Below, one piece after another: positions 48,009 to 57,849 of a stretch of 64,000 nucleotides of DNA. The DNA comes from Microstegium vimineum (taxonomy: Eukaryota; Streptophyta; Magnoliopsida; Poales; Poaceae). Within the stretch, counting starts at the first letter, position 1, and every line of letters begins with the position of its first letter. The position numbers were made by a program, and so were the translations under genes. Below the pieces are notes generated by a model. The model saw nothing but the letters and a program-made list of their open reading frames with translations, was not told the DNA's origin and did no database searches. The stretch covers positions 14,603,263 to 14,667,262 of the forward strand of contig CM039126.1 of NCBI GenBank assembly GCA_022036555.1. The letters are read 5' to 3'.

Positions 48009-48882
48009 GTCTACACTATCGATTACTACTCTAGTCCCGTACGAAAACTAGAGCACTCAATACGAGCGGAGATCCCGTAAATAGAATAAAGTAAGAACTT
48101 AAATAAGATACTTAGAAATAATCAATGAAGAATCTGGAGATTGCTCTGAACCAGATGCTGCACAGGTATAATGTTGAGGAAGATCCGACAGATCCGGCTC
48201 TTCCTAGCTCTCTCCTCCTCTCTCTCACCTCTAATTACAACTAGATGAGATAGAACTAGACACTACTACAGAATTCAACATCCGTAGCGCCGTCCAATAG
48301 GTCTCCGAGGCGGGCACCTATTTTTGCCCGCAACGGTTAATCCCGCGATTTACCGTGGCAGACATTTTTTATTTACCGCGATGGGCAAAAATGCCCGCCA
48401 CGGTACCGTGGCGGACAACTTAAAATGTCCGTCACGGAAAATAGTCTATTCACCGTGGCGGACATCTTAAGGTGTCCGCCATGATAAATCGATTTACCGT
48501 GGTGGGCCTGCAATATTGTCCGCCGCGGTAAACAAGTGCCCCACATAGCCCAAATATTGGCCCATTATCACGCTCCAGTATATATAGACGAGTTAGGGTT
48601 TGGGTACCGCATTCCTCATTTCCTTCTCTCCCTCCTGCGCCGTCTCTGTCTCTCTCGTTGTCTCCCTCACAGATTTTCTCTCTCCCTAAAAAATCTCTCC
48701 CTCAAAAAACATGAAATATGGGCATTTCCTTGGTATTTCCTGATAACCCCCTGCAGAAACAGACGTTCACCAAAACTTGTGGAATTCTATTAGTATAAAC
48801 CCTAATTCTAGCTATTGGTTTCATTTAGATCCTTTTCCTTGTTTAGTCGTTGGTTAAAATTAGTACTTAAGGACCATCAACA
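47988..48882 (-). mobile_element. Truncated 5' LTR of the Athila-like element
   Basis: Matches the 3' LTR at both ends of its remaining sequence, including the first 450 or so bases of the CACTA fragment (from 48261). It lacks the equivalent of about 41217-41952 and everything beyond 40490 toward gag. It therefore joins directly to gag coding sequence at about 47987. The primer-binding site, leader and gag start are gone. Confidence 0.8.
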
Positions 48883-48887
48883 CCTAC

Positions 48888-49566
48888 CGAATTCAGACTC
48901 GACCATCAACAGGAGGAGTCTGACGGTGAAGAGACGGAGGTGGCCGTAGCCCAATGGATCTATAAGACAGACAACACTACCTTCGTGAAGCCAGAGAAGT
49001 ATCAGCATCGGAAAGCTCTCTACGTGAAGCGGTTCATGGATGGGAGACCCTTAACCAATATGATGGTCAATGGAGGAGCAGCCGTCAACCTCATGCCATA
49101 CTCGACGTTCAGAAAGCTGAGGAGAAGAATGGAAGATTTGGGCCCTACTGATATGGAGCTGACAGATTTCAGCGGCAACATATCGGCCACGAAGGTTGTT
49201 ATATGCGTCGAGCTAACTGTCGGGAGTAAGAGCATGCTTACTACATTTTTCATGGTGGACGCCAAAGGCACGTACAGCCTACTCCTCGGAAGGGATTGGA
49301 TTCAAGCCAACTGCTGCATTCCGTCCACCATGCATCAGAGCCTCACCCAATGGATCGGACATACCGTGGAGGTGGTGCCGGCTGACTCGTCAGTCAGTAT
49401 CGCCTACGCAGGGCGAGACGGGTGGAGCTTCAAGGACATGGAGTGCTTCTCCGGGAAGGTACATGACAGGGACGTCTTCAGGATGAACGAAGACGGTCGA
49501 CAGCCGATTCAGGTGATTGGCTTTGAGAGCGTGAATTACTATCACCACAAATGTGGCAATGGATAG
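48888..49566 (+). pseudogene. Protease fragment of the Tat element, active-site Asp lost
   Basis: Continues the Tat polyprotein after the nested insertion. The protease core is recognisable: VNGGAAVNLMPYSTFRKL followed by the TFFMVDAKGTYSLLLGRDW block (about 49240-49302). Retroviral-type proteases need Asp in the D-G/S-G/A motif; here that residue is Asn (codon AAT at 49069-49071). The change fits loss of a CpG (GTCGAT to GTCAAT). The frame ends at 49566 and no reverse transcriptase follows, so the element lacks pol beyond the protease. Confidence 0.82.
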
Positions 49567-49845
49567 TCGATGTAATACGCATCGCCTTTAGCAGAAAAAA
49601 TGGCCGAAAAATAGTTGGCAATAGCCGATGTGACACACATCACCTTTATGGAAAAAATAATAAAAATAAAAAGGATGTGTGCGCACAACATTGAGCACTA
49701 GCTTATATTAGAAATGGCCAAATGATAGAAAAGAAGCCGGCATCTCCGGATATAGAATTCTACAAGTTGACACAATCGTTCAAGGCCAAGCTTTCCTACA
49801 AGCAGGTCACGTCCTACTCCAGAGACAGACGAGCTAGCAACTCTT
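49567..49845. other. Spacer where reverse transcriptase would be expected
   Basis: About 280 bases with repeated GCCGATGT(G/A) phrases and no coding content lie between the protease and the antisense gene block. No RT, RNase H or integrase remnant can be seen. Confidence 0.6.
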
Positions 49846-50580
49846 CTACAGGTACCACCTCAGCAACCGCCTTCCCATTGACTCAAAACTATATAAGGTG
49901 TCAGAGAAGATGTCCCTGGTGCGAGCATTGACGAAGCGGGAGGTTATCACATCGTAGAACTCCACGCCAGCAACCTCTGCTGCGGCCAAGGCGAAGGAGG
50001 CTCCATGGGGGATGGACTGAAAGATCAGCTCCCTAATACGTGCCAGCATGTCATTTAGGCGTTCCTCCAGCGTTGACCCTCGAGCGTGGAGGAGGTCTGC
50101 CACTGCATTGATGACGGACACCAGCTCTGCCCTACATGAAAGATCCAAGCAGCAGAAGAGTAAATCACGGAGTGGCAGTAGCCGAGGTAAACGAGAAGGT
50201 TTGATCGGCTAATCAGATCTAAAATCGAGAAGCGTACCATCGGCTCGGACTAAAGAGGACCCAATAAACATCTTGCTATGATGGAGAGAAGCCTTTACAG
50301 CTGCCAGCTCCTCCTCTAGGCGAGCGCGTTCCCAACGTTCCTCTAAGAGGAGGCGCTCGACCCGAGAGGCGCTCCACGGACCATCATTGGCTGCCGGTGA
50401 GTTGACACTCGGCTCGGCTGCCCAGGGAGAACTAAAGAAGGCCAGTTAGGGTTTCTTCGTGAATCGAATCAGACATAAGGAAGGAGTCCAGATGGCCATT
50501 TACCACGGGAATCGACGTTGTGGTGGCTGGGAGACGCTATCGGCAGAGCTGAACGCCGAGTGATGTCCGAAATCTACCAT
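49846..50580 (-). CDS. Antisense ORF 2 of the Tat element (coiled-coil protein, about 185 residues)
   Basis: Three exons can be read on the minus strand: 50580-50504 (ATG start), 50431-50238 and 50131-49846, separated by GT...AG introns of about 72 and 106 bases. The product has a short Ser-rich start. A strongly charged helix follows (VERLLLEERWERARLEEELA), likely a coiled coil, then a second helical stretch (TLEERLNDMLARIRELIF) and a C-terminal part with GVEFYDVITSRFVNA. The last splice junction appears one nucleotide out of phase, so a small indel or a different splice site is needed. I do not recognise a known function. It lies in the antisense gene block of the element and may be part of a longer antisense transcript. 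Confidence 0.5.
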
Positions 50581-50913
50581 GGATTGATATGCTACTATAG
50601 ACAAGGGGGCAGTTTGGCAGAGCAGTGGAGAATATGAAACGCAAAATACACTGACTATCGTTTTGGGAAACCCGGTCTCTATTTAAAAAGCACTAGTGTG
50701 AACAGGCGTAAGGGTGGCGGTTTGGTGGACTGAAGTAAAGTCCGCTATAGTGTGAATCGGCTAAGGCAGCCGATTAAATTCATGGGCAGACGACTAAGCA
50801 GTTAGTCGGTGATTCAAGCGAACGGTACAACTAGGTGAATGGATACTATGGAAAGCAGTTAATAATAGTTTAGGGTCGTCACAGTAACGAGGTGCAAATG
50901 TTACAAAATAAGA

Positions 50914-51480
50914 TTACAGATTTAAGGCCAGTTTGACAGCCTCTAGAGCATCTAGGCGGAATTGGTCCACCTCAGCTAGTACTTGACGATCATCTTCTAC
51001 GGAACCTGGTATCGGGCACTGCATGGATCGGAGAGTTTGGAGCCTCAAAGAAAGGACCATCATCTTCTGCCGATGATCATGCAGGTCAGCGGGAATCTTG
51101 GCCAAGTCATTCTCCTCCCGGGCGATGGCATCATCAACGACCCTGAGTCGGGACAACAGTTGCTCCCGTTTGGCCCTCAGTTCACCTCTAGCATGTCAGA
51201 AAGGCAACATCGCTCTTCGTCAGGTAGGACGATTTGAGCCTTGCGATCTGCGAGTCTGGATCGAGCTCTGAGGAAAGCCGGTTTGCGCTGCTCTATGTAT
51301 GCGAAGGCAATCAACGCATCTATCAGGTCAGGTGGCACGGTATCTTCAACTAAGTGGAAGATTCTCCGGACTCCCTCTGCACCACATATTAAAGATGAAG
51401 TGTTCACTGATAAAAGGGGGACCAATGACCTGAGTTGGGTCTTCACGTCGTCAAGAAGCGAAACATCATGAGCCGACTGT
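50914..51480 (-). pseudogene. Antisense exon block of the Tat element, coiled-coil type
   Basis: Two minus-strand readings join with a frame shift near 51170: DVKTQLRSLVPLLSVNTSSL (from about 51460) through RKPAFLRARSRLADRKAQIV, then EQLLSRLRVVDDAIAREEND and a tail ending LALNL at 50914. A splice acceptor (CTTCACAG) precedes the first part. Heptad-like Leu spacing suggests a coiled coil. It lies between the plant-mobile-domain gene and antisense ORF 2 and could be the end of the former or a separate gene. The frame shift suggests decay. Confidence 0.45.
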
Positions 51481-51773
51481 GAAGTGTCAGCTCCTTAGGA
51501 AATGACATAGTCATCCAGAGGAAAAGGGGCCGGGATATGACAGGACTTCTCCTAAAATAAGAAACAAGATATCATTATCAATGAGCTGTGTAATAGATTA
51601 GCAAGCCTTGTGTCGTACCTGATCAGGCGAAGCGATCTTCGGGGCAGGAACAACCGGTGAGTCTTCAGGGAAGTTTCCTAGAGATTGTGCAGATTGGTGA
51701 AATAATCCTATTAGAGGATTATCGGCTAAAAATACGAAGTACCTTGGCCAACATCAAATGTTGTGTCATTTTA

Positions 51774-53993
51774 TGAGGACATTGTTCCCATATCTACACT
51801 GAGTTCGGCCTGGAGACGGTTGGTTCTTTCCTCGTCCTGAAGGATCAGAAAACATCTGCTATGGTTTCAACAGAAGAAGGATGCGCAAAAGACAACATAC
51901 CTCCGCAGCAGCAGCGTTGGTTAGTATGCCCAAACGACAATCAACTGGTTTTGTCACCACCCTGGCTTTGGTCTTGGCAGTTCTGGGCTTCTTAGACCTT
52001 GTGGAGTTCCGGGAACCAACATTTTTCACGAAGGAGCTTAGAAGCTCATGATCGGATGACTCATCTATCTTCCTCTTCATCAGCATCCTCAGGGATGGTG
52101 CCCCAGAACCAAGTCTGGGGTTGGGACACCATTGATCATAAGTCATCGGAGGAGGACTAAGCCCTTCGAGGTCCTGCAAGATGAGTTTGAGGTAGTGATA
52201 TGGAAACAGCTGAAATGTTGCAAGATGATGGGCGATACCTCAGGGGCAGGGTAGAAATCGGGATCCAACAGCGAATAGTAAGTGGCCACCGCTTCACTGA
52301 AAAGGTGCTGGCTCCATTCACGCCACCAGGTGACAAATGAAGAAGTGAAGGCCTGACAGATGCGATCTCTAACAAGGATAGGAGGAAGAGATCTTTCGAT
52401 CAGAACAATCCGGTTGAACTCCAGTCCTGAAAGCACTGGCTCCCTTGGGCGGAGTTTGCCCACAAAGAAAAGGCTCGGGGGCAACTGTCCGAATCCCATT
52501 TGCCTTGCCACGATGAAAGGGTTGTAGAACTCACATGAGATGGGTGGTTTTTCTCTACCGTGCCAAACTTTCGTAGGCAACAGGAAAGATTTGACCAGAT
52601 CATTGAAGACCAGCATAGAATGTTGGTCCGCATACCGCTCATGGAATCTGAAAGTAAAGGGGAGTTCAAATGCTGAGGCATCCGAGTAAGCAAACCATTC
52701 CAAGATATCTGGACGGAATCCCTTCTAGAATAGCCTGAAGAATTCCCCAGTGGTTTTGGTAATGATATCGGCCGATGCTGCTTCGCCAAATGATACGCAT
52801 TGGCTAGATTTTTCTTTCTCCGACAACTCTTCCTCATCTTCTTCCAAGAAGGTCTTCGAAGGGAAGGACAAGGATGCTAGGTCTGAAGTAACAATTTTGT
52901 GCATCTGCAAATTGAGCCAGAGCTGAAGAAACCACCACGGCCCTATGATAGTTGGGATGGTTTCATTCTTCACCAAATGCTGATACACTTGGTTCAAGAG
53001 ATGATAAAGGGCACCAAGCAGGTACTTGTCCAAAGGAATATCATTATGAGAGTTAACGTGTTCGGCCAAAGACAGGTAATTGCCAGTAGGTCTGTAAGAT
53101 TGTCCACAAAAGAGGAACCTGTCTAACCACATATTCAAAAAGAGTATACGCTCATTGTTAGTAACTGGGGCAGATTCACTGTTCTTAATATATTGACCCC
53201 ACCCTCTAGTATTGAAGTTCTTCGCTGAAATCGAAGATTTGGTGGGCAGGCGATGAGGGTGTATATCTCGTGTAATGTTGAAGCCGGTTAACATGTGAAT
53301 GTCAGCCAGAGTGGGGGTCATTGGTCCATGACGAAAGATGAAGGCATTATAAGTGTTGGACCAGAAATAGCAGGCTGCCTGAAGCAAAGGTTCGTTCTTG
53401 CTCATATTGGACAGAGAAAGAGACAAGCACTGCTCGATATTACCCCCAGTAAGTGTTTCTATGGTTGGAAAGCTTCACAAACGAATTTCTCCAGCCTAGA
53501 ATAGCAGGAGGCCAGTTCCTGAATGAGGTCTTCTTGTCCCATTGGCCCGGCTCCATGGATGACTGCTTAAAGGGTATCCTGTTGGTCTCGACCACAATGA
53601 TAGGAGTTGGATCTGGGTTACCCATGGGCCTGAGGAAGTAACAGTTGGGTTTGTCGGCCAACAGAATTAGCACAAGGTTCTTGAGCTCCTGATCCAATTG
53701 AAGGACAAGATTAAAAATGCCGAGTGAGGAGGATGGTAGCACAAGACGCAACAGAGTCGTACCTCAGGGATGATATCCAGTGAAGCCATCTTGCTATGAT
53801 GTCCTAGTGACGGTACGAGATTCAAATCTATGGCGGCGCTGAGGTTGTCTGGAAAGTAAGGGTTGGAAGGCAAGTGGGAGAAGGATGAATGGCAATTTAG
53901 TGAATACTCAAGCTCGGCTGGATCGACTAAGAGAAAGAGGGCACTTGCAGTTTTAGGAATGAAATAAATTTCATCCCAAAACTGGGGGGACAT
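51774..53993 (-). pseudogene. Antisense plant-mobile-domain (PMD)-like gene of the Tat element
   Basis: A multi-exon gene on the strand opposite to gag. Exon 1 is 53993-53763 (77 codons, ATG start) and splices in phase to an exon beginning at 53688. The long exon carries the PMD core, with GPMTPTLADIHMLTGFNI, and later WWREWSQHLFSEAVATYYSL. It ends at 52239 and joins in phase to 52173-51901 (basic: KKPRTAKTKARVV), then probably to a short last exon ending about 51774. Two faults are visible: a frame break at the G run 53443-53447 and an in-frame TAG at 52727-52725. PMD proteins occur both as host genes of the MAIN/MAIL type and inside plant transposons; their biochemical role is unsettled. 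The start codon is 2 bp from the 3' LTR, so transcription from antisense LTR sequence is plausible. Confidence 0.72.
53980..53990 (+). other. Polypurine tract of the Tat element
   Basis: ACTGGGGGGA directly upstream of the 3' LTR, where plus-strand DNA synthesis would be primed. It overlaps the first codons of the antisense PMD-like gene. Confidence 0.65.
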
Positions 53994-53994
53994 G

Positions 53995-55522
53995 TGTTAA
54001 CACCGTATTTTGGCACGACCAAGCAAATACGGGTGGGTCCCGAGAATGGAAGAATATGCTGCACAGGTGGACCCAGAAGGCTGGTTAAGGAAACCGATTC
54101 GGAGGAGATCACGCGTATTGACTATTGAGATACGCTCGGTGGGCTGCACCAAGGATTGAGGCCCAAGGCATCCAAGTTTTCTTATTTCGGCCAGCAGCCA
54201 GTTTTAAGCTAGGGTTACGCTATGGTCTATAAATAGCGAGGTTAGGAGAGTCGTAAAAGACATCCAATCAATCAAATACACAACTAGCACTTAGTTTCTG
54301 GCCTTCGGCCAACCCTAAGAGTAGTAGAGTAGATTTCGGTGAGCCTTCAACGAATTGGGCTGCATCGACCAGATCGACCTCCTGTTTGCTTGTAAGTCTA
54401 GCCTCGGTTCATGTCTTGTTTGTACGGCTGTATTGTGTAACTCGTGCAAACTCGGTATGAGCTAGTTATCGGTTTGAATCTATTGTTCATGGGGCTGCAT
54501 TGCTTCAATCTCACATGAATCGTGGTTTCGAGCTAGTTATCGGCTCTATTAGATTGACGATCTAATAGATTCATTAAGTTATCGATATTTTCTGTTATGC
54601 TTTGTTTAATCTATTGCTGCAATATCATGCCCAACCTCAACTGATGGATTGGCCTGCGCTTTATTTTCTATCTAGATCTATTGCCCCCACTGCATTTACT
54701 TTCATACTTAGAGAGGCAATAGATCTAAGATCATATCAGCTAATTTTTTGGTTGCGGTTGTCACATGTTGTGGGTTCGAGACATATGTGCGGTTATTAGA
54801 TTGGTTTGAGGGTAGTTGGATCTGATTCAACATACGTGGTACGACTGCATCTACCGGATCCCACTGCCATGTGTGTTGGGTTATGTCTGTCCAAACTTAG
54901 ATCCATCCGAGGCTGGATGTATGGATCTTGTTCAAGCTTCATGGATCCCATATTGGCTAACGTAGTCGATCTGGTTACGCCTCAATCATACGATGCACGT
55001 ACTTTATTGTCTTAATCTGCTAGATCTATTGAATGTACTAGACGTGGCTTGGCTTGTTTACTTTTATGGCTGCATGGAAACACCTCAATGCTAGTAAATC
55101 GGTCAGGTTATCGGGTTAATTGTCATCATGGCTGCATGGGAATACACCTCTCTTGATGGTTAATCTTTATCTGATAAGCTCAGTAGGTTTGGTAGTTTGA
55201 TATCGGTAATGCATGAATATCTTGTGATCGTCGTTCATACATTACATTTAAACTGTTCGGAGTTGACGCTTTAGTCAATATCCTATATTCATCGGCTAGA
55301 TCCGCACACTTATGGAACTGTCTGGCAACAACCGGCAGGTTCTATAATTTGACGTTTCACTTCCTTGTCAATTGCAGGTCAAATTGACTGGCACGCCTGA
55401 GATCGATCTCCGAAGTGGTTTAAGCCGCTTTAGAGGTTTAGGAGATCAAGCTCTGCTGCTGCACGGTCTCCGTGGGCCTTGCGCGGTGCTGACGCTAGAA
55501 GACCCTGTTTTTGGCGTCAACA
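53995..55522 (+). mobile_element. 3' LTR of the Tat element
   Basis: 1528 bp, TGTTAACACC to GTCAACA. TATA box GTCTATAAATAGCG near 54223. Because CTATAAATAG resembles its own complement CTATTTATAG, the same site offers a TATA-like sequence on the minus strand, about 230 bp upstream of the antisense PMD-like start codon. Confidence 0.9.
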
Positions 55523-55527
55523 AGGCC

Positions 55528-55770
55528 ATATCACATAACCTAATCAAGCGTAACACAAGTCTTAAAAATAAGAAAAATATAGGTAACTTAGGCTTCAATC
55601 CTTCTCCATGCCAAAACCGACGTGCACGCTCTGTTATAACCGGCCGAAAAATCTTCTTGCGTGATTTCATAGCTAGTCGATTCTTCGGGTCTATCTAATT
55701 GACGCTCTCGAGGGCCTACCAGGAAGGCGCAAATACATGTATCTGACCGCGCCAAAATATGGTGTCAACA
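55528..55770 (-). mobile_element. Old solo LTR (minus strand), right part
   Basis: Continues the interrupted LTR: readings such as TAACTTAGGCTTCAATCCTT and CGCGCCAAAATATGGTGTCA match the reverse complement of the Tat LTR start. It ends TCAACA at 55770, followed by AATGT (55771-55775). That is the same five bases as at 34237-34241, which confirms both halves as one old insertion. Confidence 0.85.
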
Positions 55771-55775
55771 AATGT

Positions 55776-56105
55776 GATAAGAAAATCTAGTTGGATAGAG
55801 TTGGTCCCGAATACATCTTGCTATGCCTTGTCTACTAAGTAGATGAGGTATCCTGTCTAGTTTGGGCCTCACGCATTGCCTGCTTAGTGCACCCTAACCC
55901 TAGAAAAAATTGGCGCCTGGACACTAAAAATGACTATCCTTTGCTGTTGAACATCTAAAATGAATTGATTTACAGAAGAACACTCTAGTTCTTGGCAAAT
56001 TTGCTAGTAGACACCGTGTCTAATAAGATATTTTAACAAAACAAATATAAATTCATATATAAGTGTTAAAAAATTGTGCTATAAATAAGTTGGTGCTAAT
56101 TTTTT
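55776..56105. other. Spacer after the old solo LTR
   Basis: AT-rich, no gene or repeat pair found. Confidence 0.4.
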
Positions 56106-56107
56106 CC

Positions 56108-56272
56108 GTAGCCACCGCTTGTGTTGAAAGAGTGTTCTCCACGATGAATTATGTGAAGAACATGTAAAGAGATAAAATGGGTGATGAATATTTGAGCAAT
56201 TGCTTGGTCACATATATTAACAGGGTTTTGCTCGGTCAAGTGAAAGATAATGATATCATTAATCAGTTTTAA
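56108..56272 (+). pseudogene. hAT transposase C-terminal fragment
   Basis: About 55 codons read VATACVERVFSTMNYVKN, a stop, then RDKMGDEYLSNCLVTYI and DNDIINQF. This matches the C-terminal dimerisation segment of hAT-superfamily transposases and their domesticated relatives (usual form ATASVERCFSAMK...RxxMGDDYLNDCL). One in-frame TAA and the absence of the rest show a short relic. Confidence 0.75.
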
Positions 56273-56289
56273 AAAGGAGATCATAAAGT

Positions 56290-57840
56290 TACATTTTAGT
56301 AGCTTTGGGCCTTTGATGTTTTGTAATCTTTCTTAATTATTAGAGACAGTGACAACTATACCACTATGTTTAAACATTTTACTTTGTTTATTACTATTGC
56401 AGATTTACATTGAAATTTTTTATATACAAGGAATAACCTACTATGAAATTCTGGCTCTCCCACTGCATGGGGCAGACGACGTTCGAGTGGGTGGGGTGGG
56501 GGTGGACGGCTCAATTACCGTACTACGCTTAAACGATTAAATTTAGCAAAAGATAATATTTTATGGGGTGATGAGAAGCGATAGAAAGCAATTAATTACA
56601 ACTATTGTAAAGGGTCCCATGACATTGAACGACACCACCGTGCGTAAGTTAACTTATCTTGACAAAAGTGAAATGAAAATCTCACTAACATAGTAAGTTT
56701 TATTTCTCAATCCAAATCTTAAAAAAGTTTATCACACTAAGCCGATGCGACAGTCTTGGAAACTGAAAAATAAAACCATCCGTTTTGACTAACCTAGCAA
56801 AAAGTTTATCGAACATGCACACAGTACACTGGACGCAAGAATACCGGTTACTGCACAAATTCCACCTCTGGTCGGAGCAGCCGAGCTCTATATGCGCGCG
56901 CTGTGTGCCTCTTGATGTCGGTCAGTCGGATGTGGAGGTCCAGGCGGCGAGCTTATGAGTGATGACGGCGCTCCTACTTGGCAATTTCAGTTGGGCGTTG
57001 CACTGTTATTAAGACGAAACGACTTAAAGTAAGTATTGATTGTCAGCCATGAGCGTGAGAGTCGTTGGAAGAAGCATGGTTCGGTCGCCTGTCACGACGT
57101 TGGCTGGTGGTGACGTATCGAGTACTACCAATCGATCGCTGAACTGATTGGAGTTGCATAAACAACTTCTTTCATAGCAAATACAATAATTGGTTTATAG
57201 CCAAGTAAATGTTTATGTGGAGAAAAGAGAAGAGGAGGGAGAGGAGAGCTTGGCTCCCATGCAAGCACCAAACTGGATACGAAAGTCTAGGTAATAGTGG
57301 ACGCAAGTAGTTGGCACTATTATTGAACCTGCTTTAATATCGAAGAAGGTGGTTGGAAGTCCAGAAAATGAGATGAACCAGTTCTCCGTGAGTCTTTCAT
57401 TTCCTTTAATCTCGATGCCGTGATGTCGAATCCTAATTTCGTGGCGTCCAAACAGGTGGGGTACTACAGTAATTTGGTTGGGCAGCAGCAAAGCACAACT
57501 AGTTAAGTAGTACTTCAGCAATAAGTGTCGTCCTTGTTTCATGCACTATCCACTGACGGCTGGTCTGTTTTCTCATCTGCCGCACGCACGACGTGATTAA
57601 TTGAAACTTCTGCAAGTGCCTATTTTCAGCATGCGTCCAGAAAAGCTTACAATTTTAGCACAATATATCATGTTTCAGTATATTAAATTTGATATTAAAA
57701 ATAAAAATATCAATATTTATGATATCAAATAAATATTATATGATTAATTATTACAAAATATATGTCGGTTACAAAGGTAAGGAGTACCCTAAACCTGCGA
57801 TAAACTAACGCTCAACATAGCAACCATTTTTAAGATAGAA
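56290..57840. other. Intergenic spacer
   Basis: A minus-strand ORF of 109 residues (57213-57542) has no recognisable domain; it is not strongly biased in composition and could be a decayed exon. The rest, including the very AT-rich 57650-57780, holds nothing identifiable. Confidence 0.35.
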
Positions 57841-57849
57841 TCCGATCAG

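Larger units (their letters stand above)
40090..48882 (-). mobile_element. Athila-lineage gypsy element nested in the Tat gag-protease region, TSD CCTAC
   Basis: A perfect 5-bp repeat CCTAC (40085-40089 and 48883-48887) flanks it. The 3' LTR (40090-42129) and a shortened 5' LTR (about 47988-48882) share long, nearly identical segments. Gag-pol runs leftwards. The lineage is called from the pol style (VPKKGG...ATGWRMCIDYRKLN, FMDD) and from gag and pol sharing one frame. Several stops and a frame shift show it is inactive. It interrupts the Tat polyprotein between gag and protease. Confidence 0.87.
35606..55522 (+). mobile_element. Non-autonomous Tat-lineage LTR retrotransposon (with nested insertions)
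   Basis: Two direct LTRs (35606-37208 and 53995-55522) bound gag, a protease fragment, an antisense gene block and a polypurine tract. No reverse transcriptase, RNase H or integrase of its own is present. Flanks AGACC (35601-35605) and AGGCC (55523-55527) fit a 5-bp duplication with one change. After subtracting the nested Athila-like element and the 430-bp solo LTR, the original length is about 10.7 kb. Tat-lineage (Ogre/Retand type) elements are known to carry extra, often antisense, ORFs. Lineage is assigned from gag and protease style, the primer-binding-site type and the antisense ORFs. Confidence 0.85.

Noticed and set aside
53378..53443. Intron between 53443 and 53379 in the PMD-like gene
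   Set aside because: GT and AG are present, but the enclosed sequence reads as conserved coding sequence (SLSNMSKNEPLLQ) in the downstream frame. A one-base frame break in the G run explains it better.
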